A stretch of 64,000 nucleotides of DNA from Natrinema sp046097095. Its GTDB lineage: Archaea > Halobacteriota > Halobacteria > Halobacteriales > Natrialbaceae. The notes under the pieces are model-generated. The model was given only the letters and a program-made list of their open reading frames with translations. It was not told where the DNA came from and did not search any database. The translations under genes and the position numbers were made by a program. The stretch lies in NCBI RefSeq assembly GCF_046097095.1, contig NZ_CP175698.1, forward strand, positions 1,674,001 through 1,738,000, read 5' to 3'. This document shows positions 1 to 8,899 of this stretch, piece after piece (the first letter of the stretch is position 1; the number at the start of each line of letters is the position of its first letter).

Positions 1-1080
1 CGGCCCGGTATCGACGAGTTCGACGGAGCCGCCGTACCGAGACACCAACTGGTGGACCAGATAAAGCCCCAGCCCGTGCGTGCTCCCGTGGCTTTCGGTC
101 CGGTCGAAGAGCGACTCAAGCTTTGCGTCCGGAATTCCGGGGCCGTTGTCGGCGATTTCGAAGCGAACGGTCTCTGGGCCGGGCTCAACCGTGATCTCGA
201 TGCGAGGTGTCTCGGCGTCGTTGTGTTCGACCGCGTTCGAGAGGAGGTTGCCGAAGACGCGGGCGAGCAGCTCGTCCGCGCGGACGAAGACGTCGTCGGG
301 AATCGACGTCTCCACGTCGATGGGGCCCGACTTGTGTTCCAGTTTCCGCACTTCGTTTGTCAGGACCTGCGAGGCGTCGACCGGCTCGAGTCGCCACTCG
401 CCGTCGACCGATCGCAACAGAATACGGACGTCGTCGATCACCGTCGACATCTCCTCGGACTCGTCGATCACGATCTCGGCCCATCGCCGCTGTTGGTCGG
501 TCGACGCCTCCTCGTAGAGCAGCGAGGCGTAGCCGTTGACGACCGTCGCGGTGTTTAACACCTCGTGACGGAGGATGCTGTTGAGATAATCGAGGTACTC
601 TCGTTGCTCCTCGAGGTGTGTCGCCCGAAGCGAGGCGCGTTCTGCCTCCAGCGTGCGCTCGATGGCTTTCCCTTCGAGACAGCCGATCAGTAAGCCGGTG
701 GCAGCGCCGAGGACGACGGCCCACCTGATCCACGACACGACCTCCGCCCACGATTCGGGCGGCATCGTGGCGATGAGCGCGAGGTTGATAAGCAGGAATA
801 CCACCAGCCCGCCGACGACCCACCTGACGACCCGTGAATAGCGATCCGCCGAGAAGTCCGCGTTCCGAAGCCACTGTCCGCCGTACGCGATCCCACCGAT
901 GGCGGGAACAGTAGTGACAACGCCGACCAGAAACTGCCCACTGGTGACGAATTCGGTTCCGGACGCGGTGTACACCGTGATTTCGCCGATCAACCCGATC
1001 AGCAGCGCGATCGCGAAGCCGATCACGTACCGTGGAACTCGATCGGCGACGAAAAGACCGGTGCCCGTAGACCAGCGCAT
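1..1080 (-). CDS. Membrane sensor histidine kinase (3' end outside window)
   Basis: Probable two-component sensor kinase; the 3' end lies beyond the window edge, so 360 residues are visible. Four hydrophobic segments fill residues about 12-130. A linker then leads to a HisKA H-box (LRHEVLN, His near residue 172), an N-box (LLSNAVEHN, about 283), a G1 box (ADNGPGIPD, about 310) and a G2 box (GLGLYLV, about 335). The ATG at 1080 precedes the first membrane helix. No extracellular sensor domain is visible between the short loops, so the signal is probably sensed in the membrane or in the cytoplasm. No response regulator is adjacent. The kinase assignment is firm; the ligand is unknown. Confidence 0.9.
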   Translation of the reverse strand, partial: MRWSTGTGLFVADRVPRYVIGFAIALLIGLIGEITVYTASGTEFVTSGQFLVGVVTTVPAIGGIAYGGQWLRNADFSADRYSRVVRWVVGGLVVFLLINLALIATMPPESWAEVVSWIRWAVVLGAATGLLIGCLEGKAIERTLEAERASLRATHLEEQREYLDYLNSILRHEVLNTATVVNGYASLLYEEASTDQQRRWAEIVIDESEEMSTVIDDVRILLRSVDGEWRLEPVDASQVLTNEVRKLEHKSGPIDVETSIPDDVFVRADELLARVFGNLLSNAVEHNDAETPRIEITVEPGPETVRFEIADNGPGIPDAKLESLFDRTESHGSTHGLGLYLVHQLVSRYGGSVELVDTGP

Positions 1081-1331
1081 AATCGGTAATCTGGTTCGGT
1101 TCTGTTAGCAGTTCTGGCCCTGCCGACCGCGCCGTGTTCGACGAGCCGTCTCTCGACGACCCTCGGAGAAAGCCGGCTGCCAGGAGCAAGGGTGAGAAAA
1201 CAGCGCGACTTCGACGGAACGGTACCGGAACGACCAGCGCAGGTGTCGGTCCAGCGGAGCGCGACGGGCCGGTGGCTCCGCGCTCATGTCGCTCGCCCGG
1301 AGGAACGTCTCGCCCGAGTCGTGGACCTAGC

Positions 1332-1697
1332 TCAGTCGGCCGCGGTGACGATATCGGACTTATAGCTCGCGATCTCCTCGAGGACGGCCTCGCGGTCGTC
1401 GTTGTCGACATCGAACTCGGCGAGGGCGTCGTCGAGGTGGGTCGCGATCGCCCGGAAGTCCGACGGCGTGATGCCCATTCCCTCGTGGGCCGCTTCCATC
1501 TCCGCGCCGGTGTACTCGACCGGACCGCCAGTGACCGAACTGATAAACTGGGCCTGATGAGCGCGCTGTCGTTGCATATCGACGTCATCGAAGTAGTCGG
1601 CGACCTGTTCATCCGCCACGACACGGTCGTAGAACTCGTCGACGACGGCCGCGATCGCGTCCTCGCCGCCGAGTCGCTCGTACAGTGAGTCCGTCAT
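1332..1697 (-). CDS. Group 1 truncated haemoglobin
   Basis: A 121-residue haem protein of the truncated (2-on-2) globin family; family members bind O2 or NO and are usually implicated in NO detoxification or O2 handling. The probable proximal histidine is H71 (EAAHEGMGI), with Y23 in the B helix (EFYDRVV). Length matches group 1 globins and there is no fused domain. A TATA-like element lies on the minus strand at 1721-1728, about 27 nt before the ATG at 1697, which supports this start and a leaderless transcript. The gene stands alone between the sensor kinase and the tetrapyrrole operon on the opposite strand. Confidence 0.9.
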   Translation of the reverse strand: MTDSLYERLGGEDAIAAVVDEFYDRVVADEQVADYFDDVDMQRQRAHQAQFISSVTGGPVEYTGAEMEAAHEGMGITPSDFRAIATHLDDALAEFDVDNDDREAVLEEIASYKSDIVTAAD

Positions 1698-1903
1698 CGG
1701 GCATACGTCCTCATGTTAGGTACATAAATATCACCCCGAACACGTCACGCAGAATAGTTGTGTGGTATTATCACACATGCTCTTGAGCAGGGAGTGTCGG
1801 CCAGAGGCCCGGCCAGCCCGCGGATAGTGCGTCAGCGAGGACCGTGACCTGCGTGCGTCGGACAAGCGTGCGCTTTTCATACCCCAGGCACCGACTGACG
1901 CCT

Positions 1904-3049
1904 ATGAGAACGCGCGGGACGTTGCGACTGGCGACGAGGGGATCTGCACTCGCCCGGCGGCAGGCCTCACTAGTGAAGGAGGCTCTGGAGGACCGCCGGT
2001 ACGAGGTCGAACTCGTCACCGTCGAGACGACGGGCGACCAGATCAGAGACGAGTTGCTCCACCGCCTCGGGAAAACGGGGGCGTTCGTCCGCGAACTGGA
2101 CGAGCGCGTCCTCGAGGGCGACCTCGACGGCGCGATCCACTCGATGAAAGACATGCCGACCGAACAGCCCGACGAACTCGTGACCGCCGCCGTCCCCGAA
2201 CGGGGCCGACCGGGCGACGCGCTCATCACGCCCGACGGGTCGACGCTCGAGGAGCTACCCGACGGCGCGACCGTCGGCACCTCGAGCCTGCGCCGGCGCG
2301 CCCAGTTGCTGTCGACGCGCGAGGATCTGGCGGTCGAGCCGCTCCGGGGGAACGTCGACACGCGCCTCGAGAAGCTGCTCGCGCCCGCATTGCAGGCAGA
2401 ACATCAGGAGCGGACGGAGGCCGATAAAGAGCGGAAAGGGAACACCGGAAACGAGGATTTCGAGCCCGAATACGACCGCACCGTCGACGAGTGGTTCGAC
2501 GAGCTGTCCGAACTCGAAAAGCAGGCGCTGAGCCGTGAAGTCGAAACGGAGTACGACGCGATCGTCCTCGCACAGGCCGGCCTCGAGCGCAGCGGGCTCG
2601 CCCACCACGTGGACTATCAGAAGCTCTCCACGGAGTCGTTCGTCCCCGCGCCCGGACAGGGAGCGCTCGCGGTGACCGCGCCCGACGGCGAGACCGCCCG
2701 GGAGATTCAGACCGCGATCGACCACCCGCGGAGCCGCGTCGAGACGACCGTCGAGCGGGCGATCCTCGCCGAACTCGGCGGGGGCTGTATCGCGCCGGTC
2801 GGCATCTACGCGGTCGTCCAGGGCGAGTACGTCCACGCGACCGTCAGCGTCTTCGACCGCGACGGCGAGGCGTCGGTGGCCGGCAGCCGCGACCTGCCGA
2901 TCGAAGACCACGCCGCGGCCGCCCGCGCGTTCGCGCGAGATCTCGCGGACCGCGGCGCGGCCGAGTTGATCGAGGACGCACGCGAGGCGACCGACGGCGA
3001 CGAGCGCGAGGACGGCGTCTCCGAGGAAGATAAGCCCGAGGGGAAGTAG
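1904..3049 (+). CDS. hemC: Hydroxymethylbilane synthase (porphobilinogen deaminase)
   Basis: Polymerises four porphobilinogen molecules to hydroxymethylbilane in the cytoplasm. The 381-residue protein begins RLATRGSALA, the family N-terminus, and carries the cofactor-attachment cysteine at about residue 295 (GGGCIAPVG). An acidic, charged insertion of about 60 residues (about 164-224, with KERKGNTGNE) lengthens it beyond bacterial HemC and is probably a haloarchaeal feature. An upstream in-frame ATG at 1844 was rejected: the family N-terminus begins right after the ATG at 1904, and an AT-rich TTTCATA box sits about 27 nt upstream. It is the first gene of a three-gene tetrapyrrole operon. Confidence 0.95.
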   Translation: MRTRGTLRLATRGSALARRQASLVKEALEDRRYEVELVTVETTGDQIRDELLHRLGKTGAFVRELDERVLEGDLDGAIHSMKDMPTEQPDELVTAAVPERGRPGDALITPDGSTLEELPDGATVGTSSLRRRAQLLSTREDLAVEPLRGNVDTRLEKLLAPALQAEHQERTEADKERKGNTGNEDFEPEYDRTVDEWFDELSELEKQALSREVETEYDAIVLAQAGLERSGLAHHVDYQKLSTESFVPAPGQGALAVTAPDGETAREIQTAIDHPRSRVETTVERAILAELGGGCIAPVGIYAVVQGEYVHATVSVFDRDGEASVAGSRDLPIEDHAAAARAFARDLADRGAAELIEDAREATDGDEREDGVSEEDKPEGK

Positions 3050-3064
3050 CTAGCGAGTATCGAC

Positions 3065-3874
3065 ATGGCAGGACCCGACACCGACGCCGAGCCCGGCACC
3101 GTCTACCTCGTCGGCAGCGGCCCCGGCGACCCCGAGCTGTTGACCGTGAAAGCAAAGCGGCTGCTCGAGGCGGCCGATGTCGTCCTCCACGACAAGCTTC
3201 CCGGGCCGGAGATCATCGAGCAGTTGCCCGAGGATTGCCGCGAGGACGTCGGCAAGCGCGCCGGTGGCGAGCGCACGCCCCAATCGGAGATCAACGAGCG
3301 GCTGGTCGAACTCGCCCGCGAGGGCAAGGCCGTCGTCCGGCTGAAAGGCGGCGACTCGTTCGTCTTCGGCCGCGGCGGCGAGGAGGCCGAGTACCTCGCG
3401 GCCCACGAGGTTCCCTTCGAGGTCGTTCCCGCAGTGACTGCCGCCATCGCCGCGCCCGCGGTCGCTGGCATCCCGGTTACCCACCGCGATCACGCCTCCT
3501 CCGTCTCCTTCGTCACGGGCCACGAGGACCCCACGAAGCCGGAATCCGCCGTCGACTGGGAGGCCCTGGCCGCGACCGGCGGCACGATCGTCGTCCTGAT
3601 GGGCGTCGGTCGCCTTCCCGACTACACGAAAGCCCTGCGCGAGGCCGGCATGGAACCCGAGACGCCGGTCGCGCTCGTCGAACGTGGCACCTGGCCCGGC
3701 CAACGGGTCGCGACGGGCACCCTCGAGACGATCGTCGACGTCCGGGACGCGGAGGACATCTCGCCGCCCGCGGTGACGGTGATCGGCGACGTGGCCGGCA
3801 CGCGCGCGTCGGTCGTGGACTTCCTGCAAACCGACTACGGCGCGGCCGCCGCCGAACCGGGGGCCGAGGAGTAA
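3065..3874 (+). CDS. cobA: Uroporphyrinogen-III C-methyltransferase
   Basis: SAM-dependent methylation of uroporphyrinogen III at C2 and C7 gives precorrin-2, the branch point to sirohaem, cobalamin and the archaeal sirohaem-dependent haem route. The 269-residue protein shows the family motifs VGSGPGDPELLT near the N-terminus, VVRLKGGDSFVFGRGGEE in the middle and ALVERGTWPGQR towards the C-terminus. It is a stand-alone methyltransferase without a CysG oxidase domain. It lies 15 nt after hemC and 3 nt before hemD, so the three are almost certainly co-transcribed, and this enzyme consumes the product of the next gene. Confidence 0.95.
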   Translation: MAGPDTDAEPGTVYLVGSGPGDPELLTVKAKRLLEAADVVLHDKLPGPEIIEQLPEDCREDVGKRAGGERTPQSEINERLVELAREGKAVVRLKGGDSFVFGRGGEEAEYLAAHEVPFEVVPAVTAAIAAPAVAGIPVTHRDHASSVSFVTGHEDPTKPESAVDWEALAATGGTIVVLMGVGRLPDYTKALREAGMEPETPVALVERGTWPGQRVATGTLETIVDVRDAEDISPPAVTVIGDVAGTRASVVDFLQTDYGAAAAEPGAEE

Positions 3875-3877
3875 CGG

Positions 3878-4615
3878 ATGCGCGAAACGCCCACCACCGC
3901 CGTCTTCCGCCCCGACGACGACCGCCTCGAGCGCGCCGTCGAACTGCTCGCAGATCTCGGTGCCGAGCCCGTTCCCGATCCGATGCTCGCCGTCGAATCG
4001 ACCGACGCGACGCCGCGGACCGACGCCGACTACGTCGTCTTTACGAGCAAGACCGGGGCCGAACTCGTCTCCGAGGCGGGCTGGGAGCCAAGCGACGAGA
4101 CCGTCTGCGCGATCGGTCCCGCGACGGCCGACGCGCTCCGCACGGAGGGGTACGCGGTCGACCTCGTCCCCGAGGAGTTCACCTCGAGCGGCCTCGTCGA
4201 CGCGCTTTCGGACGCCGTCGACGGCGCGCGCGTCGAAGTCGCCCGCAGCGATCACGGGAGCGCGGTCCTGCTCGAGGGACTCGAGGCGGCTGGCGCGTAC
4301 GTCCACGAGACGATCCTCTACCGGCTGGTGCGACCCGAGGGGAGCGGCGAGTCGGCCGCGTTGGCCGCCGCCGGCGAGCTCGACGCCGCCTGCTTCACTT
4401 CGTCGCTGACCGTCGAGCACTTCCTCGCGGCCGCCGCCGAGCACGGGGTTCGAGAAGCGGCTCTCGAGGGGCTCGCGGACGCGACCGTCGGCGTCATCGG
4501 CGAGCCGACGGCAGAGACCGCCGCCGAGCACGGACTCGAGGTCGACGTGGTACCCGAGGAAGCGACCTTCGAGGCGCTCGCTCGAGAGACGGTCGCGGCG
4601 GTCGGGGACGAGTAG
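3878..4615 (+). CDS. hemD: Uroporphyrinogen-III synthase
   Basis: Cyclises hydroxymethylbilane to uroporphyrinogen III with inversion of ring D. HemD sequences are poorly conserved; the call rests on the two-lobed pattern (VVFTSKTGAE in the first half, CFTSSLTVEHF and VGVIGEPTAETA in the second), the 245-residue length and the position right after hemC and the methyltransferase. The last gene of the operon. The next gene starts 78 nt downstream and appears to have its own promoter. Confidence 0.92.
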   Translation: MRETPTTAVFRPDDDRLERAVELLADLGAEPVPDPMLAVESTDATPRTDADYVVFTSKTGAELVSEAGWEPSDETVCAIGPATADALRTEGYAVDLVPEEFTSSGLVDALSDAVDGARVEVARSDHGSAVLLEGLEAAGAYVHETILYRLVRPEGSGESAALAAAGELDAACFTSSLTVEHFLAAAAEHGVREAALEGLADATVGVIGEPTAETAAEHGLEVDVVPEEATFEALARETVAAVGDE

Positions 4616-4693
4616 CGTAGCTCGAGCGGCGGTGCCGGAACGCGCATCCGGGAACTTATCCCGGATGGCGACCCATCATCGACAGATGCACCG

Positions 4694-6172
4694 ATGACAG
4701 GGCCGGTTCCCGAACTCGAGGATCGCGCCACTGCGTGCGCCGAGCGCTTGTCCGCGGCCGACCGCGTGCTGCTCGCGTCTCACATCGACGCTGACGGACT
4801 CACCAGTGCCGCGATCGCCGCACAAGCGCTCGAGCGGGCCGAAATCCCGTTCGAGACCGTCTTCGAGAAACAGCTCGACGAGGCCGCGATCGCGGACATC
4901 GCGGCGACCGACTACGAGACGGTCCTCTTTACCGACTTCGGGAGCGGCCAGCTCGATCTCATCGGCGAGCGCGAGGATGCGGGCGATTTCACCCCCGTCA
5001 TCGCGGACCATCACCAGCCCGCCGACCGGGAGACGGAGTACCACCTCAATCCGCTGTTATTCGGGATCAACGGCGCGTCGGAGCTGTCGGGTGCCGGCGC
5101 GAGCTACGTCCTCGCGCGGGCGCTCGCGGGCGTCGCCAGCAGTTCTCGAGGTGCTGCCACCGACGGTGGGGCCGTTACGGAACCCACGGGGACGACGGCC
5201 CGCGCCGACAACCGCGATCTGGCCGCCCTCGCAGTGGTCGGGGCCGTCGGCGACATGCAGGCCTCCGGCGGCGAACTCCACGGCGCGAACGCGAAGATCG
5301 TCGAAGAAGGCGTCGACGCCGGCGTCCTCGAGACGGGCAAGGACCTCGCGCTCTACGGGAAACAGACCCGGCCACTGCCCAAACTGCTCGAGTACGCCAC
5401 CGACGTCCACATCCCCGGCGTCTCGAACGACGCCAACGGCGCATTGCGATTTCTCGATGGACTCGAGCTCGAGTTGAAACGCGACGGCGAGTGGCGGCGC
5501 TGGGCCGGCCTGACGAACGAGGAAAAGCAGACCGTCGCCAGCGCGCTGGTCCGGAAAGCGGTCTCGAGTGGCGTTCCGGCGTCGAAGATCGACGGGCTCG
5601 TCGGCACGGCCTACGTGCTGAGCGAAGAGCCCGTCGGCACCGAACTCCGCGACGCCAGCGAGTTCTCGACGCTGCTGAACGCGACCGCCCGCTACGAACG
5701 CGCCGACGTGGGACTGGGCGTCTGCCTCGGCGATCGAGACGGCGCGCTCGAGCGCGCACGGCAACTTCTGGACGAACACCGGCGGAATCTCTCAAACGGG
5801 ATCGATCTCGTCACCGAGACGGGGACGACCCAGGAGGAGCACGTCCAGTGGTTCCACGCGGGCGATGAGATCCGTGAGACCATCGTCGGCATCGTCGCGG
5901 GGATGGCGATGGGAAATCAGGGGATCAGCCGCTCGAAGCCGATCATCGCCTTCGCAGAGAAAAACGACGAGGAACTCAAGGTCTCCGCCAGAGGAACGCA
6001 CTCGCTCGTCCGCAAGGGACTCGACCTCTCGGCCGTGATGGGGGAGGCCTCCCGCGCCGTCGGCGGCGACGGCGGCGGTCACGACGTTGCAGCGGGCGCG
6101 ACGGTCCCGAAAGGGCAAGAGGAGGCGTTCGTCGAGCGCGCCGACGAAATCGTCGGCGAACAACTCTCCTGA
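4694..6172 (+). CDS. RecJ-like DHH-family single-strand nuclease / phosphoesterase
   Basis: A 492-residue DHH/DHHA1 phosphoesterase of the archaeal RecJ type. Visible motifs: SHIDADGLTSAAI near residue 25 (motif I), LFTDFGSGQ near 77 (motif II), IADHHQP near 105 (DHH motif III) and a C-terminal DHHA1-like glycine run (GGDGGGHDVAAGA). A low-complexity insertion follows the DHH domain (about 140-175). Archaeal relatives act as RecJ-like exonucleases, some with the replisome (GAN), others in RNA turnover; haloarchaea carry several paralogues and the exact one cannot be named here. The gene is monocistronic, separated from hemD and convergent with the next gene. Confidence 0.88.
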   Translation: MTGPVPELEDRATACAERLSAADRVLLASHIDADGLTSAAIAAQALERAEIPFETVFEKQLDEAAIADIAATDYETVLFTDFGSGQLDLIGEREDAGDFTPVIADHHQPADRETEYHLNPLLFGINGASELSGAGASYVLARALAGVASSSRGAATDGGAVTEPTGTTARADNRDLAALAVVGAVGDMQASGGELHGANAKIVEEGVDAGVLETGKDLALYGKQTRPLPKLLEYATDVHIPGVSNDANGALRFLDGLELELKRDGEWRRWAGLTNEEKQTVASALVRKAVSSGVPASKIDGLVGTAYVLSEEPVGTELRDASEFSTLLNATARYERADVGLGVCLGDRDGALERARQLLDEHRRNLSNGIDLVTETGTTQEEHVQWFHAGDEIRETIVGIVAGMAMGNQGISRSKPIIAFAEKNDEELKVSARGTHSLVRKGLDLSAVMGEASRAVGGDGGGHDVAAGATVPKGQEEAFVERADEIVGEQLS

Positions 6173-6292
6173 CGGCCGCTCGAGCGAGGTGGCATGCGGT
6201 GTTGCGCTGTCCACAGTGAGCAACAGCGAAGTGTGAGACGACGGCGAAATCGGCGAAATCGGCAAAATCGGCCGGTCAGTTCCGTGTCGTCA

Positions 6293-7048
6293 CTAGGTCG
6301 ATCTATCCATCGACGCCGGCACTGTCGGCACCAGCGGTGCACGCGAGGTGAACACGTACGCCGTCTTGCGTACCGCCCCCTTTCCGTACTGGACGGCGCT
6401 CTTGCGAATCGGCGTCCGCTTGCCGTAGATCTGGGTCCGTCCCTCGAGGATCGCCTCGATGAGATCGTTGCCGTCGATGTCGGCCTTCGTGGGAGTTGCC
6501 GCGTCGGGCGTGACCAGGACTTCGGTGTAGGCTTTGCCGACGTTGGGGAGATAGTGAGCATCGCTGGCCCCGATCTGGGGGTAGTCGCGTCGCTTCGCGA
6601 AGGTCCGAGCGCGACGGTTCCGGTAGCCGGTAAAGAGCATCGAGTTGTAGGTCTCGATCGCGTCCGCGTCGTCGATCCAGCGCTTGCGGACGCCGTGACG
6701 GCTACGCTGGAACGGGTGTGGAACGATCGCCACACCGCCTAACTCGCGGACGGTCTCGACGGTCTCCATGAACGGCTGCCCGGGATCGGGACGTCGCTCG
6801 ACCCCGATCGCCAACAGGTGGCCGTGCTCAGTCGAGACCTCAACGCCGGGGATGCCGATCAGGCCGTACTCGGGCGCGAGGTCGGCAGCCCGGCGGGACT
6901 CGTCGATCTCGTCGTGGTCGGTGATGACCACCCCGTCGAGCCCGATATCGGCAGCGTGCTCGAGGATGAGTTCGATCGGTTCGTGCCCGTCGTAGGAGTC
7001 GTCGGAGTGAACGTGGAAGTCGATCGCAAACGGAATCTGCGTGGTCAT
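6293..7048 (-). CDS. PHP-domain metal-dependent phosphoesterase
   Basis: A 251-residue stand-alone PHP-family protein with the metal-binding motifs DFHVHSDDSYDG near residue 9, VVITDHDEI near 37, PGVEVSTEHGHLL near 67 and IGASDAHYLPNVG near 155. Family members are metal-dependent phosphoesterases, including histidinol-phosphate phosphatases and small oligonucleotide or nucleotide phosphatases; the substrate here is not evident. No polymerase or histidine-pathway genes are adjacent. Convergent with the RecJ-like gene. The C-terminal 30 residues are not conserved in appearance. Confidence 0.87.
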   Translation of the reverse strand: MTTQIPFAIDFHVHSDDSYDGHEPIELILEHAADIGLDGVVITDHDEIDESRRAADLAPEYGLIGIPGVEVSTEHGHLLAIGVERRPDPGQPFMETVETVRELGGVAIVPHPFQRSRHGVRKRWIDDADAIETYNSMLFTGYRNRRARTFAKRRDYPQIGASDAHYLPNVGKAYTEVLVTPDAATPTKADIDGNDLIEAILEGRTQIYGKRTPIRKSAVQYGKGAVRKTAYVFTSRAPLVPTVPASMDRST

Positions 7049-7930
7049 GGGAGGTGGCGACTGTCGGATACAGCGGGGGGTGTACCACTAATAGCTCGTT
7101 GGCGCGCATAAACGCTGTGCTGCCGCCCGGTGGCAGGCTGCCGGACGCATTCAATATATCGTTATATGGTATATCGGGGCAAGTGATCGATACCGAGAAC
7201 CGATAGAGGAGAGCATGAGAGGCGACTCCTCGGCGATAGAGGCAGACAGCGACCATAGCGACGGACACCGAGCTCGCAGTTGCGTCGGCTGTACACCAAT
7301 GTCTCCGCACCGATCCGAGTCGTCCGGGGCTGCCGACTCGACGCTGGCAGTAAACGCCGACAAGACTCGAGCGCAGCGCCGGCGACCGATACCGAAAAGG
7401 CGACGGGCCGAGTGACCCGCTCGAGTGCTCCCGTTCGCCGGAATCCGTGGAGGCGGTGGTGACGCAGTGGTATCGTGGCCGGGAAGCGGCGGCCGCCGGC
7501 ACGACCGGCGGTATACAGTGGCCGGCGTCGTGTGTCAGTGCCTGCAGCCGTCCAAAGGAGCGGGGCACCGAGAGGCGACCGGTTCGACCGGGATCCGACC
7601 TGAGAAACAGGCGGTGACAACTCCTGACCACTGTGCGAACCGCTCGAGCGGGAGTCACCGTGTTCGATCTCGGAAAATGGCGTGAATGAATCCTATGACG
7701 ATATATGAAACCGATCCGATGAGCGTCATCGCTTGGCGAGTCGAACGCCGAGTAGCGATGCTCGAGCACAAATCGACGCTCAGGACGGGCGCAAAACCGA
7801 TTAGTGCGGGACTCGCGGACCGCTCCCCACACCGAATTCAGGCAGTCGATCCGGAAACAACCCGCCTCGAGCCGCGTGTAGGCCGTTGAGAGAAAAAACG
7901 ATTCGGGAGATGGTCGACGTTCCGATGGAC
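7049..7930. other. Long stretch with no convincing gene (882 bp)
   Basis: Several open frames cross this stretch on both strands, but their translations are rich in Arg, Ser and Pro and resemble no family; base composition lacks the third-position bias of the neighbouring genes. An AT-rich patch at about 7150-7175 has TATA-like words on both strands. No tRNA, insertion sequence or repeat was recognised. It could hold an unrecognised ncRNA or a decayed gene. Confidence 0.5.
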
Positions 7931-7955
7931 TTATAATATTTTAGGCTAGCCTAAA
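7931..7955 (+). promoter_or_regulatory. TATA box with overlapping 16-bp iron-box-like palindrome
   Basis: A TTATAATA box at 7931-7938 is followed directly by the perfect palindrome TTTAGGCTAGCCTAAA at 7940-7955. The half-site TTAGG...CCTAA is the core of operators bound by DtxR/IdeR/SirR-family metal-dependent repressors, including haloarchaeal Idr proteins. Its position, between the TATA box and the expected start of transcription, is where a repressor would block initiation. The gene at 7979 begins 24 nt further on. Confidence 0.6.
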
Positions 7956-7978
7956 CGAATGGACGACGCGAGGGAACC

Positions 7979-8899
7979 ATGGTCGGAACGACACTCCGAG
8001 AGATCCGCGATCACATCGAGCGGCTGGCCAGCGACGACGGGGCGTTCTACGTCGTCGGCGCGCGCTCGGGCGAACGGCCCGTCCCGGTCGCCGGTCACCG
8101 GTTTGCGACCCGGACGGGCGCGGCCGAAGCCGCTCGAGCGACCGAACAGTACCGCGCCGCGCTCAGACGCTACGATCCGCAGGTGCCGTTTTACGATCCC
8201 ATCGTCTGCCAGGAGCCGCCGGCGAGCACAGCTGATGACGCGGTCGCGACCGAAACCGACAGTTCGGATCGACCGCACGCGAACGACGAGCCGTTCGGGC
8301 GGGTCGACACAGAGAATCGACGGATTGAGAGCCCGCTGATCGAGTTCTGTCACGACGTCTCGGGGGCCATCTTCGAGGCGCTCTCGTCTCGCGGCCACGA
8401 GGCTGCCGAACGGGGAATCATGGACACGTATCTGGCCGCGGCCGAAGCGCCGACCGACCGGGACACGTTCTGTCTGGTGATGCTCGAGACGATGGCGTCG
8501 GAGCTCGAGCGGCACCTCGATACGGCCGAGCGGACGCAGATCCTGAAGGCGGCCGCGGCGACTCTCCCGCCGGTCGACGCCGCGACGGATCCGGTGAAAG
8601 CGAGTCTCGCACACTTGGACTCGCTTTCACTGATGAGCGAATACGGCGTGTGCCGCGAGTCCGATGGTGCCGGGGATTCCTGGACGGTCTCCCTGCGGGG
8701 ATACGCCATCGAATGCGACGAGCGACGGTTCCCGACCCTGCCGATCGGGATCGATCTCCTGCGGCGGACGACGACGCCGACCGAGACGTTCGGAATCACC
8801 GACGTGACCGCTCTCGGGGACGGAGACTGGCGGTTCGTCCTGACCAGCGACGAGGCGGAACGCGGCGGTCTGGTCTGTACGCAAGGTGAGAACGCGTGA
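7979..8899 (+). CDS. Uncharacterised haloarchaeal protein, possibly iron-regulated (DUF7551-like)
   Basis: A 306-residue soluble, acidic protein; no catalytic motif was recognised. The N-terminal 50 residues (IRDHIERLASDDGAFYVVGARSGERPVPVAGHRF) look like a small conserved domain known from haloarchaea and tentatively linked here to DUF7551/7552. A low-complexity linker (about 80-105) leads to a helical C-terminal half and a last segment with mixed beta character. No signal peptide or membrane span. It overlaps the next gene by 4 nt, so translation is coupled. The palindrome directly upstream implies repression by a metal-sensing regulator. Function unknown. Confidence 0.7.
   Translation: MVGTTLREIRDHIERLASDDGAFYVVGARSGERPVPVAGHRFATRTGAAEAARATEQYRAALRRYDPQVPFYDPIVCQEPPASTADDAVATETDSSDRPHANDEPFGRVDTENRRIESPLIEFCHDVSGAIFEALSSRGHEAAERGIMDTYLAAAEAPTDRDTFCLVMLETMASELERHLDTAERTQILKAAAATLPPVDAATDPVKASLAHLDSLSLMSEYGVCRESDGAGDSWTVSLRGYAIECDERRFPTLPIGIDLLRRTTTPTETFGITDVTALGDGDWRFVLTSDEAERGGLVCTQGENA

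Noticed and set aside
185..1624. Long leftward frame spanning the sensor kinase and the truncated haemoglobin gene
   Set aside because: Arg/Ser-rich composition; both real genes lie on the same strand in other frames with clear motifs.
3050..4531. Long leftward open frame opposite the methyltransferase and hemD genes
   Set aside because: GC-rich shadow frame; the sense strand has firm family motifs in a compact operon.
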